DNA of 64,000 bases from Bradyrhizobium sp. B097 (GTDB lineage: Bacteria; Pseudomonadota; Alphaproteobacteria; Rhizobiales; Xanthobacteraceae): assembly GCF_038957035.1 (NCBI RefSeq), contig NZ_CP152412.1:4460501-4524500 (forward strand). Direction: 5' to 3'. The notes beneath the pieces were generated by a model. That model was not told the origin of the DNA. It searched no databases and saw only the letters and a program-made list of their open reading frames with translations. This document shows, piece after piece, positions 54,081 through 63,305 of the stretch. Made by a program: the position numbers and the translations under genes. Positions within the stretch are counted from its first letter, which is position 1, and each line of letters opens with the position of its first letter.

Positions 54081-57000
54081 ATGATCGGTTTGGTTCGTGC
54101 GGCCGCACTTTGCGCCACGCTGGCGCTCGGCCTGGTGAGCGCCCAGGCTGCGGACAAGGCCTTCAAGCGCGACGATCTCGCGGATTCCGCGATCAAGCTG
54201 GAGGCCCAGATCAAGAGCGAGGCGGGCGCGGTCAACAAGTCGGCCGCGACCTTGCGCACCGACGCGGACGCAGCCTTCAAGCGCAATGATTTCCGCGGCG
54301 GGCTCACGATCCTCGGCCAGATCGCGGCAACCGCGCCCGAGGACGGCGCCAACTGGCTGCGGCTTGCCAGGACCGTCTTCCAGATCCGCTCCGCAAGCTC
54401 CAGCGAACAGACCTTTCTGATGGAGCGTGCCTCCACCGCCGCCTACATCGCCTATCAGCGCGCCGGCAATGCGGGCGAGGAGGCCGATTCGTTGGCCGTG
54501 CTCGGCAAGGCGCTCGCGGAGCGCAAGCTGTGGCGTCCGGCGCTCGACGCGCTGCGGCTGTCGCTCGACCTGCGCGAGGTCGCCGATGTCCGGGGCCAGT
54601 ATGAGAAGATGCGCGACGAGCACGGCTTCCGGCTGCTCGATTATACCGTCGATTCCGATGCGGCCTCGCCGCGGGCCTGCTTCCAGTTCTCCGAGGAGCT
54701 CGCCAAGCGCGTCGACTTCGCGCCGTATCTCGCACTGGCCGGCACCGACAAGCCGGCTTTGTCGGCGGAAGGCCAGCAGCTCTGCGTCGACGGGCTGAAG
54801 CACGGCGAGCGCTACAACATCAATCTGCGCGCCGGCCTGCCGTCTACCGTTAAGGAGACCCTGCCGAAATCCGCCGAGTTCAACATCTATGTCCGCGACC
54901 GCAAGCCGTTCGTGCGGTTCACGGGGCGCGCCTACGTGCTGCCGCGGACCGGACAGCGCGGTATCCCGGTGGTCAGCGTCAACACGCCGGCGGTCACGGT
55001 CAACGTGTTCCGGATCGGCGACCGCAACCTGATCAACACCGTGATCGACAGCGACTTCCAGAGCACGCTGAGCCGCTATCAGCTCTCCGATCTCGGCGAC
55101 CAGCGTGGCGTCAAGGTGTGGTCCGGCGAGCTCGCCACCGCCACTACGTTGAACCAGGACGTCGTGACCGCATTTCCGGTCGACCAGGCGCTCGGCGACC
55201 TGCAGCCGGGTGTCTATGTCATGACCGCTGCGGCCAAGGGGCCGGGCAGCGACGACGACGGCACGCTGGCCACGCAATGGTTCATCGTCTCCGACATGGG
55301 CCTGTCGGCCTTCTCCGGCAACGACGGTATCCACGTCTTCGTCAACTCGCTGGCCTCGACCGAAGCGGCCGCCAATGTCGAAGTGAAGCTGGTCGCCCGC
55401 AACAACGAAATCCTGGCCACCCGCAAGACCGACGCAGCAGGCCATGTGCTGTTCGAGCAGGGGCTGGCACGCGGCGAGGGCGGACTGTCGCCGGCACTGC
55501 TGACGGTGACGGGCGAGAAGGCCGACTACGCCTTCCTGAGCCTGAAGACCAACGCCTTCGACCTCACCGATCGCGGCGTCGCAGGGCGCGCGATCCCGAC
55601 CGGCGCGGACGCCTTCGTCTACGCCGAGCGCGGCGTCTACCGCTCCAACGAGACCGTCTACCTGACCGCGCTGCTGCGCGACGGGCAGGGCAACGCCCTG
55701 ACCGGGACGCCGCTGACCATGGTGATCGAGCGGCCCGACGGCGTCGAATTCCGCCGCACCGTGCTGCCCGACCAGGGCGCCGGCGGCCGCATGCTGGCGG
55801 TGGCGCTGAACTCCGCGGTGCCTACGGGAACTTGGCGGGCGCGTGTCTTTACCGATCCCAAGGGCTCGTCGGTCGGCGAGACCACCTTCATGGTCGAAGA
55901 TTACATCCCCGAGCGGATCGAATTCGACCTGACCAGCAAGGAGAAGGTGATCAAAGCTGAAGTTCCAGTGGAACTTCAGGTCTCCGGCCACTTCCTCTAT
56001 GGCGCGCCGGCCTCGGGCCTGCAGCTCGAAGGCGACATGCTGGTCGCACCTAGCGCAGCCGGCCGGCCCGGCTATGCCGGCTACCAGTTCGGCGTCGACG
56101 ACGAGCAGACCGCGAGCAACGAGCGGACCCCGATCGAGGATCTGCCGGAGGCCGATGCCAATGGCGCGGCGAGCTTCCCGGTCAAGCTCGAGAAGGTCCC
56201 GGCCTCGACCCGGCCGCAGGAAGCCCAGATCTTCATCCGCATGGCGGAGACCGGCGGCCGTTCGGTCGAGCGCAAGATCGTGCTGCCGGTGGCCCCGGTG
56301 GCCTCGTTGATCGGCGTCAAGCCGCTGTTCGGCGACAAGAGCGTGGCCGAGGGTGACAAGGCCGAGTTCGACGTCGTGTTCGTCGCACCCGACGGCAAGC
56401 AGCTGTCGCGCACCGGACTGCGCTACGAGCTGTTGAAGCTGGAGTCGCGTTACCAATGGTACCGGCAGAATTCGTCCTGGCAGTATGAGCCGGTCAAATC
56501 GACCCGCCGCGTCGCTGACGGCGACGTCAACCTCGCGGCCGACAAGGCGATGCGGCTGACCTTCCAGCCGCAGCCCGGCCGCTACCGGCTCGATGTGAAA
56601 TCGACCGATGCCGACGGTCCGGTGACTTCGGTGCAGTTCGATGTCGGCTGGTATTCCGACGGCAGCGCCGACACGCCCGACCTGCTCGAAACCTCGATCG
56701 ACAAGCCGGAATATCAGTCCGGCGACACCATGACGGTGTCGGTCAACGCGCGCACCGCCGGGAAGCTCACGGTCTATGTGCTCGGCGACCGCCTGCTGAC
56801 GACCCAAAGCGTCGACGTCAAGGAGGGCACCCAGCAGGTCAAGCTCCCGGTCGGCAAGGACTGGGGCACCGGCGCCTACGTGATGACGACGCTGCGCCGT
56901 CCGCTCGATGCCGCCGCCGGGCGTATGCCGGGCCGCGCGATCGGGCTGAAATGGTTCGGCATCGACAAGAAGACACGCACGCTGGCCGTCGAGCTTTCGC

Positions 57001-59288
57001 CGCCCGCATTGGTGCGGCCGGGCACGACGCTGAAGATTCCGGTCAAGCTCGGCGGGCTCAATCCCGGCGAAGACGCGAAGGTGGTGCTGGCCGCGGTCGA
57101 TGTCGGCATCCTCAACCTGACCAATTACAAGCCGCCGGCACCGGACGACTATTATCTCGGCCAGCGCCGCCTGACCGCCGAGATCCGCGACCTCTATGGC
57201 CAGCTGATCGACGGCATGCAGGGCACGCGGGGTCAGATCCGGAGCGGCGGTGACGCCGCCGGCGCCGAGCTGCAGGGCTCGCCGCCGACGCAGAAGCCGC
57301 TTGCGCTCTATTCCGGTATCGTCACGGTTGGCCCCGACGGCACCGCCGACGTGAGCTTCGACATCCCCGAATTCGCCGGCACGGCGCGGGTGATGGCGGT
57401 GGCGTGGAGCGCCACAAAACTCGGCCGCGCCAATGTTGACGTGATCGTGCGCGATCCCGTGGTGGTGACCGCGACATTGCCGCGTTTCCTGCTGACCGGT
57501 GACAAGGGCACCATCAGCATGGATATCGACAATGTCGAAGGCGCCGCCGGCGATTACGCCGTCAGTGTCAAGGCGAGCGGCCCGATCAAGGCTTCGGGCA
57601 ATCCGACCACGACCGTGAAGCTTGCCGCCAAGCAGCGCACGTCGCTGTCGCTCGGCCTCGAGGCCGGCGGCGCGGGTCGTGCCGATTTTGACGTCGACAT
57701 CTCCGGGCCGAACGGGATGACGCTGGCGCGGCACTATGCACTCGACGTCAAGCCGGCGACCCAGGTGCTGGCGCGCCGCTCGATCCGCACCCTGGCGAAG
57801 GGCGAGAGCCTGACGCTGACCTCCGACATGTTCTCCGATCTGGTGCCGGGCACCGGCAGCGTCTCGGTCTCGGCGAGCCTGTCGACCGCGCTCGATGCCG
57901 CGAGCATCCTGAAGGCGCTCGACCGCTACCCCTATGGTTGCTCCGAGCAGATCACCAGCCGTGCGTTGCCGCTGCTCTATGTCAACGATCTCGCGGCCGG
58001 CGCTCATCTTGCGATGGACACCGCGGTCGACCAGCGCATCCGCGACGCGATCGAGCGGCTCCTCGCCCGACAAGGCTCGAATGGTTCGTTCGGCCTGTGG
58101 TCGGCGGGCGGCGATGATGCCTGGCTCGACGCCTACGTCACCGACTTCCTGACCCGGGCCCGCGAAAAGGGCTTTGCGGTGCCGGACGTGCTGTTCAAGA
58201 ACGCCCTCGACCGCGTCAGGAATTCGGTCGTCAACGCCAACGAGCCGGAGAAGGACGGCGGCCGCGATCTGGCCTACGGCCTCTACGTGCTCGCCCGTAA
58301 CGGCGCCGCGCCGATCGGCGACCTGCGCTATCTCGCCGACACCAAGCTGAACAATCTGGCGACGCCGATCTCCAAGGCGCAGCTGGCCGCGGCGCTGGCG
58401 CTGGTCGGCGACAAGGCGCGGGCGGAGCGGGTCTATGGTGCCGCGCTCGATGCGCTCAACCCCAAACCGGTGATCGAGTTCGGCCGAGTCGATTACGGCT
58501 CGGCGCTGCGCGATGCGGCGGCGCTGGTTTCGCTCGCAGGCGAGGGCAATGCGCCGCGCACCACGCTGACCCAGGCCGTGCTGCGGGTCGAAGCGGCGCG
58601 GGGGCTGTCGCCCTACACCTCGACGCAGGAGAATGCGTGGATGGTGCTGGCGGCACGCGCGCTCGCCAGGGAGACGATGGCGCTCGACATCAACGGCCAG
58701 CCGGTCAAGACCGCGGTCTATCGCAGCTACAAGGCTGAGGAGATGACGGGCCAGCCGCTCAAGATCACCAATACCGGCGATGCGCCGGTGCAGGCGGTGA
58801 TCTCGGTGTCGGGCTCGCCGGTGACGCCGGAACCCGCGGCCTCCAACGGCTTCAAGATCGAGCGCAGCTACTTCACGCTCGACGGCAAGCCGGCGGACGT
58901 CAGCAAGGCGAAACAGAATGACCGCTTCGCGGTTGTGCTGAAGGTGACGGAAGCCAAACCGGAATTCGGTCACATCATGGTGGCCGACTATCTGCCGGCC
59001 GGGCTCGAGATCGACAACCCGAACCTGGTGTCGTCAGGCGATTCCGGCACGCTCGAGTGGATCGAGGACGGCGTCGAGCCGAAAAACGCCGAGTTCCGCG
59101 ATGACCGCTTCACTGCGGCGATCGACCGGGGCGCCAACGACAAGTCGGTGTTCACGGTCGCCTATGTCGTGCGCGCGGTGTCACCGGGCAAATACGTGCT
59201 GCCGCAGGCCTATGTCGAGGACATGTACAACCCCTCGCGCTACGGCCGCAGCGGCACGGGTGCGGTCGAGGTCAAGCCGGCGAAATGA
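54081..59288 (+). CDS. Alpha-2-macroglobulin family protein
   Basis: A very large (1735 aa) YfhM-like periplasmic protease trap. The signal peptide MIGLVRAAALCATLALGLVS ends AQA-AD. A multi-domain MG array follows; the bait/thioester region carries YPYGCSEQITSRALPLLYVN, where Cys1287 and Gln1290 form the C-x-E-Q thioester. The C-terminus has MG10 and receptor-like domains (VADYLPAGLEIDNPNLVSSG). The ATG at 54081 with an aggag site is preferred; the frame is open to 53817 without similarity. It overlaps pbpC by 4 nt, the classic yfhM-pbpC pairing. Confidence 0.94.
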   Translation: MIGLVRAAALCATLALGLVSAQAADKAFKRDDLADSAIKLEAQIKSEAGAVNKSAATLRTDADAAFKRNDFRGGLTILGQIAATAPEDGANWLRLARTVFQIRSASSSEQTFLMERASTAAYIAYQRAGNAGEEADSLAVLGKALAERKLWRPALDALRLSLDLREVADVRGQYEKMRDEHGFRLLDYTVDSDAASPRACFQFSEELAKRVDFAPYLALAGTDKPALSAEGQQLCVDGLKHGERYNINLRAGLPSTVKETLPKSAEFNIYVRDRKPFVRFTGRAYVLPRTGQRGIPVVSVNTPAVTVNVFRIGDRNLINTVIDSDFQSTLSRYQLSDLGDQRGVKVWSGELATATTLNQDVVTAFPVDQALGDLQPGVYVMTAAAKGPGSDDDGTLATQWFIVSDMGLSAFSGNDGIHVFVNSLASTEAAANVEVKLVARNNEILATRKTDAAGHVLFEQGLARGEGGLSPALLTVTGEKADYAFLSLKTNAFDLTDRGVAGRAIPTGADAFVYAERGVYRSNETVYLTALLRDGQGNALTGTPLTMVIERPDGVEFRRTVLPDQGAGGRMLAVALNSAVPTGTWRARVFTDPKGSSVGETTFMVEDYIPERIEFDLTSKEKVIKAEVPVELQVSGHFLYGAPASGLQLEGDMLVAPSAAGRPGYAGYQFGVDDEQTASNERTPIEDLPEADANGAASFPVKLEKVPASTRPQEAQIFIRMAETGGRSVERKIVLPVAPVASLIGVKPLFGDKSVAEGDKAEFDVVFVAPDGKQLSRTGLRYELLKLESRYQWYRQNSSWQYEPVKSTRRVADGDVNLAADKAMRLTFQPQPGRYRLDVKSTDADGPVTSVQFDVGWYSDGSADTPDLLETSIDKPEYQSGDTMTVSVNARTAGKLTVYVLGDRLLTTQSVDVKEGTQQVKLPVGKDWGTGAYVMTTLRRPLDAAAGRMPGRAIGLKWFGIDKKTRTLAVELSPPALVRPGTTLKIPVKLGGLNPGEDAKVVLAAVDVGILNLTNYKPPAPDDYYLGQRRLTAEIRDLYGQLIDGMQGTRGQIRSGGDAAGAELQGSPPTQKPLALYSGIVTVGPDGTADVSFDIPEFAGTARVMAVAWSATKLGRANVDVIVRDPVVVTATLPRFLLTGDKGTISMDIDNVEGAAGDYAVSVKASGPIKASGNPTTTVKLAAKQRTSLSLGLEAGGAGRADFDVDISGPNGMTLARHYALDVKPATQVLARRSIRTLAKGESLTLTSDMFSDLVPGTGSVSVSASLSTALDAASILKALDRYPYGCSEQITSRALPLLYVNDLAAGAHLAMDTAVDQRIRDAIERLLARQGSNGSFGLWSAGGDDAWLDAYVTDFLTRAREKGFAVPDVLFKNALDRVRNSVVNANEPEKDGGRDLAYGLYVLARNGAAPIGDLRYLADTKLNNLATPISKAQLAAALALVGDKARAERVYGAALDALNPKPVIEFGRVDYGSALRDAAALVSLAGEGNAPRTTLTQAVLRVEAARGLSPYTSTQENAWMVLAARALARETMALDINGQPVKTAVYRSYKAEEMTGQPLKITNTGDAPVQAVISVSGSPVTPEPAASNGFKIERSYFTLDGKPADVSKAKQNDRFAVVLKVTEAKPEFGHIMVADYLPAGLEIDNPNLVSSGDSGTLEWIEDGVEPKNAEFRDDRFTAAIDRGANDKSVFTVAYVVRAVSPGKYVLPQAYVEDMYNPSRYGRSGTGAVEVKPAK

Positions 59289-61498
59289 GCGATCGTGGAA
59301 TGAGCAAGGACGCGCGTCCAAAACTCTTCTGGTCATGGCCGGGCTTGACCCGGCTATCCAGGGACGCGTCCGCTGGCAAGAAAGACGTGGATGCCCGGGT
59401 CAAGCCCGGGCATGACAAGCGTAGCGGGCGGTTGGTGCTTCGCATCGCCGGCGCTGTTGCGATCGTGGTCGTCATGGTTGCTGCGGCCTTCGCCGCCTGG
59501 GTGGTCTCGCTCGGGCCGCTGCCGCTTGCGCAGGCGCAGCAGGTCTCGACCACGGTCATCGACCGAAATGGAAAACTGTTGCGCGCCTATGCGATGGCGG
59601 ATGGGCGCTGGCGGCTGCCGGTCGACGCCAAGGCATCGGTCGATCCCACCTATCTGAAGCTGTTGTTCGCCTATGAGGACAAGCGCTTCTACGCGCATCA
59701 CGGTATCGATCCGCTGGCGCTGTCGCGCGCCGGCTTCCAGCTGCTCACGCGCGGCCATATCGTCTCCGGCGGTTCGACGATCACGATGCAGCTGGCGCGG
59801 CTGATCGAGCCGCGGCACCAGCGCTCGGTCTACGCCAAGCTGCGGCAGATGGTGCGCGCGGTTGAACTGGAGCGGCAGCTCTCCAAGGACCAGATCCTCG
59901 ATCTCTACCTTGCGCTGGCGCCGTTCGGCGGCAATCTCGAGGGCGTGCGCGCCGCCTCGATCGCCTATTTCGGCAAGGAGCCGAAGCGGCTCTCGCTCGC
60001 CGAGGCCGCGCTGCTGGTGGCGCTGCCGCAATCGCCGGAGCGGCGGCGGCTCGATCGCTATCCCGAAGCCGCGCATGCTGCGCGCGACCGCGTGCTCGAC
60101 CGCATGGTCGAGGACGGCGTGGTGTCGAAGGACGACGCTGCGCAGGCCCGCGCAACGCCCGTGCCGAAGATGCGCAAGCAGATCCCGATCCTGGCGCCGC
60201 ATTCGTCCGATCAGGCGATCGCGACAATGAAGGATGCGCCGGTCATCAAGCTGACGCTGGACGCCGCGCTGCAACGGAACCTGGAGGCGCTGGCGCGCGA
60301 TCGCGCCATCGCGCAGGGGCCTGACGTCTCGGTTGCGATCGTCGTCGTCGACAATGAGACGGGCGACGTGCTCGCGCGCGTGGGCTCGGCGGATTATTTC
60401 GACGAGCGGCGCGCCGGGCAGGTCGACATGACGCGCGCGGTGCGCTCGCCGGGCTCGACACTGAAGCCGTTCATTTATGGCCTCGCCTTCGAAGACGGCT
60501 TTGTTCATCCCGACAGTCTGATCGAGGATCGGCCGATCCGCTTCGGCACTTACGCGCCGGAAAATTTCGACATGACGTTCCAGGGCACGGTGCCGATCCG
60601 CAAGGCGCTGCAATTGTCGCTGAACGTGCCGGCGATCGCGCTGCTCGACCGGGTCGGTGCGAGCCGGCTGTCGTCGCGGCTGAAGCAGGCCGGCACCAAC
60701 CTTGTGCTGCCGAAGGACGAGGCACCTGGTCTTGCGATGGGCCTCGGCGGCGTCGGCATCACGCTGCAGGATCTCGCCCAGCTCTATTCCGGTCTGGCGC
60801 GGCTCGGTGCGACCAAGCCGCTGCGCGAGATCGTGCTAGCGAATGACAGCCGCGACACGATGCGGCTGATGGATCAGGCGGCGGCCTGGCAGGTCGGCAA
60901 CGTCCTGCTCGGTACACCGCCGCCGGAGAACGGCGTGCACAACCGGATCGCGTTCAAGACCGGCACCAGCTACGGCTATCGCGATGCCTGGTCGGTCGGC
61001 TTCGACGGCCGTATCACCGTCGGCGTCTGGGTCGGCCGTCCGGATGGCGCGCCGGTGCCGGGTCTGGTCGGCCGCACGGCCGCGGCGCCGATCCTGTTCG
61101 ACGCCTTTTCGCGCACCGGGAAGATCCCGGCGGCGTTGCCGAAGCCGCCGCGCGGCGTGCTGGTCGCCTCCAACGCGAAACTGCCGCCACCGCTGCGCCG
61201 GTTCCGGCCGCTCGGCGAACTGGTCCGCAGCGGCAACGACCAAGCGCCACATATCCAGTTTCCGCTGAACGGCTCACGCATCGACGTCGATCAGTCCGAG
61301 GGCGGCAGTCATGCGGCAATGCCGGTCAAGGTCGCCGGCGGGGTGCTGCCGCTGACGGTACTCGTGAACGGTGTCTCAGCGGGGGACATCGACAGCAGGC
61401 GGCAGCGCCTGATCGACCCGCCCGGGCCGGGCTTTGCGCGGCTGACCGTCATCGACGCCACGGGGGCAGCGGATACCGTTGTGATCCGCGTGCAATGA
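59285..61498 (+). CDS. pbpC: Penicillin-binding protein 1C with a palindromic repeat inserted in its N-terminus
   Basis: Bifunctional class A PBP of 737 aa. After a cytoplasmic N-terminus of about 50 residues comes the anchor (about 52-70, AGAVAIVVVMVAAAFAAWVV). A GT51 domain has the catalytic Glu near 131 in EDKRFYAHHGIDPLALSRAG, and the transpeptidase domain has S391-T-L-K394 in SPGSTLKPFIYGLAFEDGFV, an S-x-N (SLN) and the KTGTS box near 558. A BiPBP_C-type beta domain ends the protein. Residues about 16-44 (WPGLTRLSRDASAGKKDVDA RVKPGHD-like) are encoded by a mobile palindromic element. Coupled (ATGA) to alpha-2-macroglobulin. Confidence 0.95.
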   Translation: MSDRGMSKDARPKLFWSWPGLTRLSRDASAGKKDVDARVKPGHDKRSGRLVLRIAGAVAIVVVMVAAAFAAWVVSLGPLPLAQAQQVSTTVIDRNGKLLRAYAMADGRWRLPVDAKASVDPTYLKLLFAYEDKRFYAHHGIDPLALSRAGFQLLTRGHIVSGGSTITMQLARLIEPRHQRSVYAKLRQMVRAVELERQLSKDQILDLYLALAPFGGNLEGVRAASIAYFGKEPKRLSLAEAALLVALPQSPERRRLDRYPEAAHAARDRVLDRMVEDGVVSKDDAAQARATPVPKMRKQIPILAPHSSDQAIATMKDAPVIKLTLDAALQRNLEALARDRAIAQGPDVSVAIVVVDNETGDVLARVGSADYFDERRAGQVDMTRAVRSPGSTLKPFIYGLAFEDGFVHPDSLIEDRPIRFGTYAPENFDMTFQGTVPIRKALQLSLNVPAIALLDRVGASRLSSRLKQAGTNLVLPKDEAPGLAMGLGGVGITLQDLAQLYSGLARLGATKPLREIVLANDSRDTMRLMDQAAAWQVGNVLLGTPPPENGVHNRIAFKTGTSYGYRDAWSVGFDGRITVGVWVGRPDGAPVPGLVGRTAAAPILFDAFSRTGKIPAALPKPPRGVLVASNAKLPPPLRRFRPLGELVRSGNDQAPHIQFPLNGSRIDVDQSEGGSHAAMPVKVAGGVLPLTVLVNGVSAGDIDSRRQRLIDPPGPGFARLTVIDATGAADTVVIRVQ
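59332..59416. repeat. In-frame palindromic repeat (family D) within pbpC
   Basis: The arms gtcatggccgggcttgaccc (59332-) and gggtcaagcccgggcatgac (-59416) are inverted; the element reads through in pbpC frame without a stop. The same palindrome is a well-known intergenic repeat in this bacterial group, and its translation (P-G-L-x-R...V-K-P-G-H-D) is recognisable. It lies in the cytoplasmic tail of the PBP, before the membrane anchor. Confidence 0.85.
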
Positions 61499-61640
61499 TC
61501 GCGCGGGAAAGCGGAACAGCACGGTTGTTTGCGCTGCGGTTTCATCGTATGCGAAACCCATGGTGGATAGCCTCCAACCCCGGCGCTTCGGAGCAGGGCA
61601 ACAGTCTGTAAAACCTGCGCATTCGAGCCGCAGGCTGTTC

Positions 61641-63305
61641 ATGGCGTTTGAGTTCGCGACGGCCAGCCAATGGCGTTCGATCCTGTTCCTGACGCTGACC
61701 TGCCTGGTGCTGTTCCTGCCGGGCTTCTTCACCATCCCGCCGATCGACCGTGATGAGGTTCGCTTTGCCCAGGCGACCAAGCAGATGGTCGAGAGTGGCG
61801 ACTTCGTCGATATCCGCTTCCAGGACGACGTCCGCTACAAGAAACCGGTCGGCATCTACTGGATGCAGGCGGCGGCGCTGAAGACGATCTCCGCGTTCGG
61901 AGTGCCGCGCGCCCAGGTCCGCATCTGGGTCTACCGCCTGCCGTCTCTGATCGGCGCCATCGGCGCCGTTTTGCTGACCTATTGGACGGCGCTTGCCTTC
62001 GTGACGCGACAGGGCGCGGTGCTGGCTGCCTTGATGATGGCAAGCTGCGTGCTACTCGGGGTAGAAGCGCGGCTCGCCAAGACCGACGCCATGCTGTTGC
62101 TGACGGTCACCGCGGCGATGGGCGCGATGGCGCGGGTGTATCTGTCCTGGCAACGCGGCGAGGATCCGGCGCATCCATCATGGGCGCCGCCTGTGATCTT
62201 CTGGACGGCGCTGGCGGTCGGCATCCTGATCAAGGGCCCGCTGATCCTGATGTTCGTCGGCCTTGCCATGGCCGGGCTCGCGATCCTCGATCGATCGGCG
62301 GCCTGGTTCTGGCGCATGCGCCCGGTCTGGGGCCTGATGTGGACCCTGGTGCTGGTGCTGCCGTGGTTCGTGCTGATCTTCCTGCGCGCCGGCGAAACCT
62401 TCTTCGCCGACTCCGTCGGCGGCGACATGCTGAGCAAGCTCGGCGCACAGGAATCCCACGGCGCGCCGCCCGGGCTCTATCTGCTGCTGTTCTGGATCAC
62501 GTTCTGGCCCGGCGCGCCGCTCGCAGGCCTTGCGGCGCCGGCGGTCTGGCGCGCGCGGCGCGAGCCGGGTGCGCAGTTCCTGCTCGCCTGGTTGATCCCG
62601 TCCTGGATCGTGTTCGAGGCGGTGCTGACCAAGCTGCCGCACTACGTGCTGCCGCTCTATCCGGCGATCGCAATCCTGACCGTCGGCGCGCTGGAGCGGC
62701 GTGTGCTGTCGCGCTCCCCTTGGCTGTTGCGCGGCGCTGCCTGGTGGTTCGTTATCCCCGCGTTCGGCGCTGTGCTGGTGATCGTCGGCGCCATCAAGGC
62801 GATCCATCAGCCGGTGTTTCCGGCCTGGCCGTTGTTCGCGGTGGCGATGGTGTTCGGCCTGATCGCCTGGTGGATGTTCGAGGACAGCCGCGCCGAGCGC
62901 TCGCTGCTCAATGCGGTGATCGCCGCGGCGCTGATGGCGGGCGCCACCTATGGCGTGGTGCTGCCGCGGCTCACCACCGTGTTTCCGAGCCAGGAGGTCG
63001 CGCGTGCGCTGCGCAATGTGACCTGCGTCGGCCCGAAGGCGGCGGCTGCCGGCTTCCACGAGCCGAGCCTCGTATTCATGACCGATACCTCAACGCTGCT
63101 CACCGACGGATCCGGTGCCGCGGATTTCCTGGGGCAGGGCTCCTGCCGCTTCGCGCTGGTCGAACAGCGCTCCGAGCGCGCCTTCGTGCAACGCGCCGAG
63201 GCGATCGGCCTGCGCTACAACGCGCCGGTGCGGATCGAGGGCTACAACATCTCGCAGGGCAAGGCCGTTTCGATCGCGATCTTCCGTTCCGAAGGGACGG
63301 AGTGA
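61641..63305 (+). CDS. GT39/ArnT-like membrane glycosyltransferase
   Basis: A 554-aa integral membrane protein with about 11-12 helices and a soluble C-terminal part. The first loop FFTIPPIDRDEVRFAQATKQ contains the Asp-Glu motif of the PMT/ArnT family, followed by RYKKPVGIYWMQAAALKTIS. Such enzymes transfer sugars from polyprenyl-phosphate donors to lipid A or other acceptors in the periplasm. The start at 61641 (MAFEFATASQW) is my choice over one at 61560. Next gene: a PAP2 phosphatase starting at the base after its stop. Confidence 0.87.
   Translation: MAFEFATASQWRSILFLTLTCLVLFLPGFFTIPPIDRDEVRFAQATKQMVESGDFVDIRFQDDVRYKKPVGIYWMQAAALKTISAFGVPRAQVRIWVYRLPSLIGAIGAVLLTYWTALAFVTRQGAVLAALMMASCVLLGVEARLAKTDAMLLLTVTAAMGAMARVYLSWQRGEDPAHPSWAPPVIFWTALAVGILIKGPLILMFVGLAMAGLAILDRSAAWFWRMRPVWGLMWTLVLVLPWFVLIFLRAGETFFADSVGGDMLSKLGAQESHGAPPGLYLLLFWITFWPGAPLAGLAAPAVWRARREPGAQFLLAWLIPSWIVFEAVLTKLPHYVLPLYPAIAILTVGALERRVLSRSPWLLRGAAWWFVIPAFGAVLVIVGAIKAIHQPVFPAWPLFAVAMVFGLIAWWMFEDSRAERSLLNAVIAAALMAGATYGVVLPRLTTVFPSQEVARALRNVTCVGPKAAAAGFHEPSLVFMTDTSTLLTDGSGAADFLGQGSCRFALVEQRSERAFVQRAEAIGLRYNAPVRIEGYNISQGKAVSIAIFRSEGTE

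Noticed and set aside
54015..58973. A 1,652-codon open frame antisense to the alpha-2-macroglobulin gene
   Set aside because: It is an artefact of strong GC bias in the codon third positions; its composition is unlike a protein (very rich in Arg, Gly, Ala and His), and the sense gene is certain.
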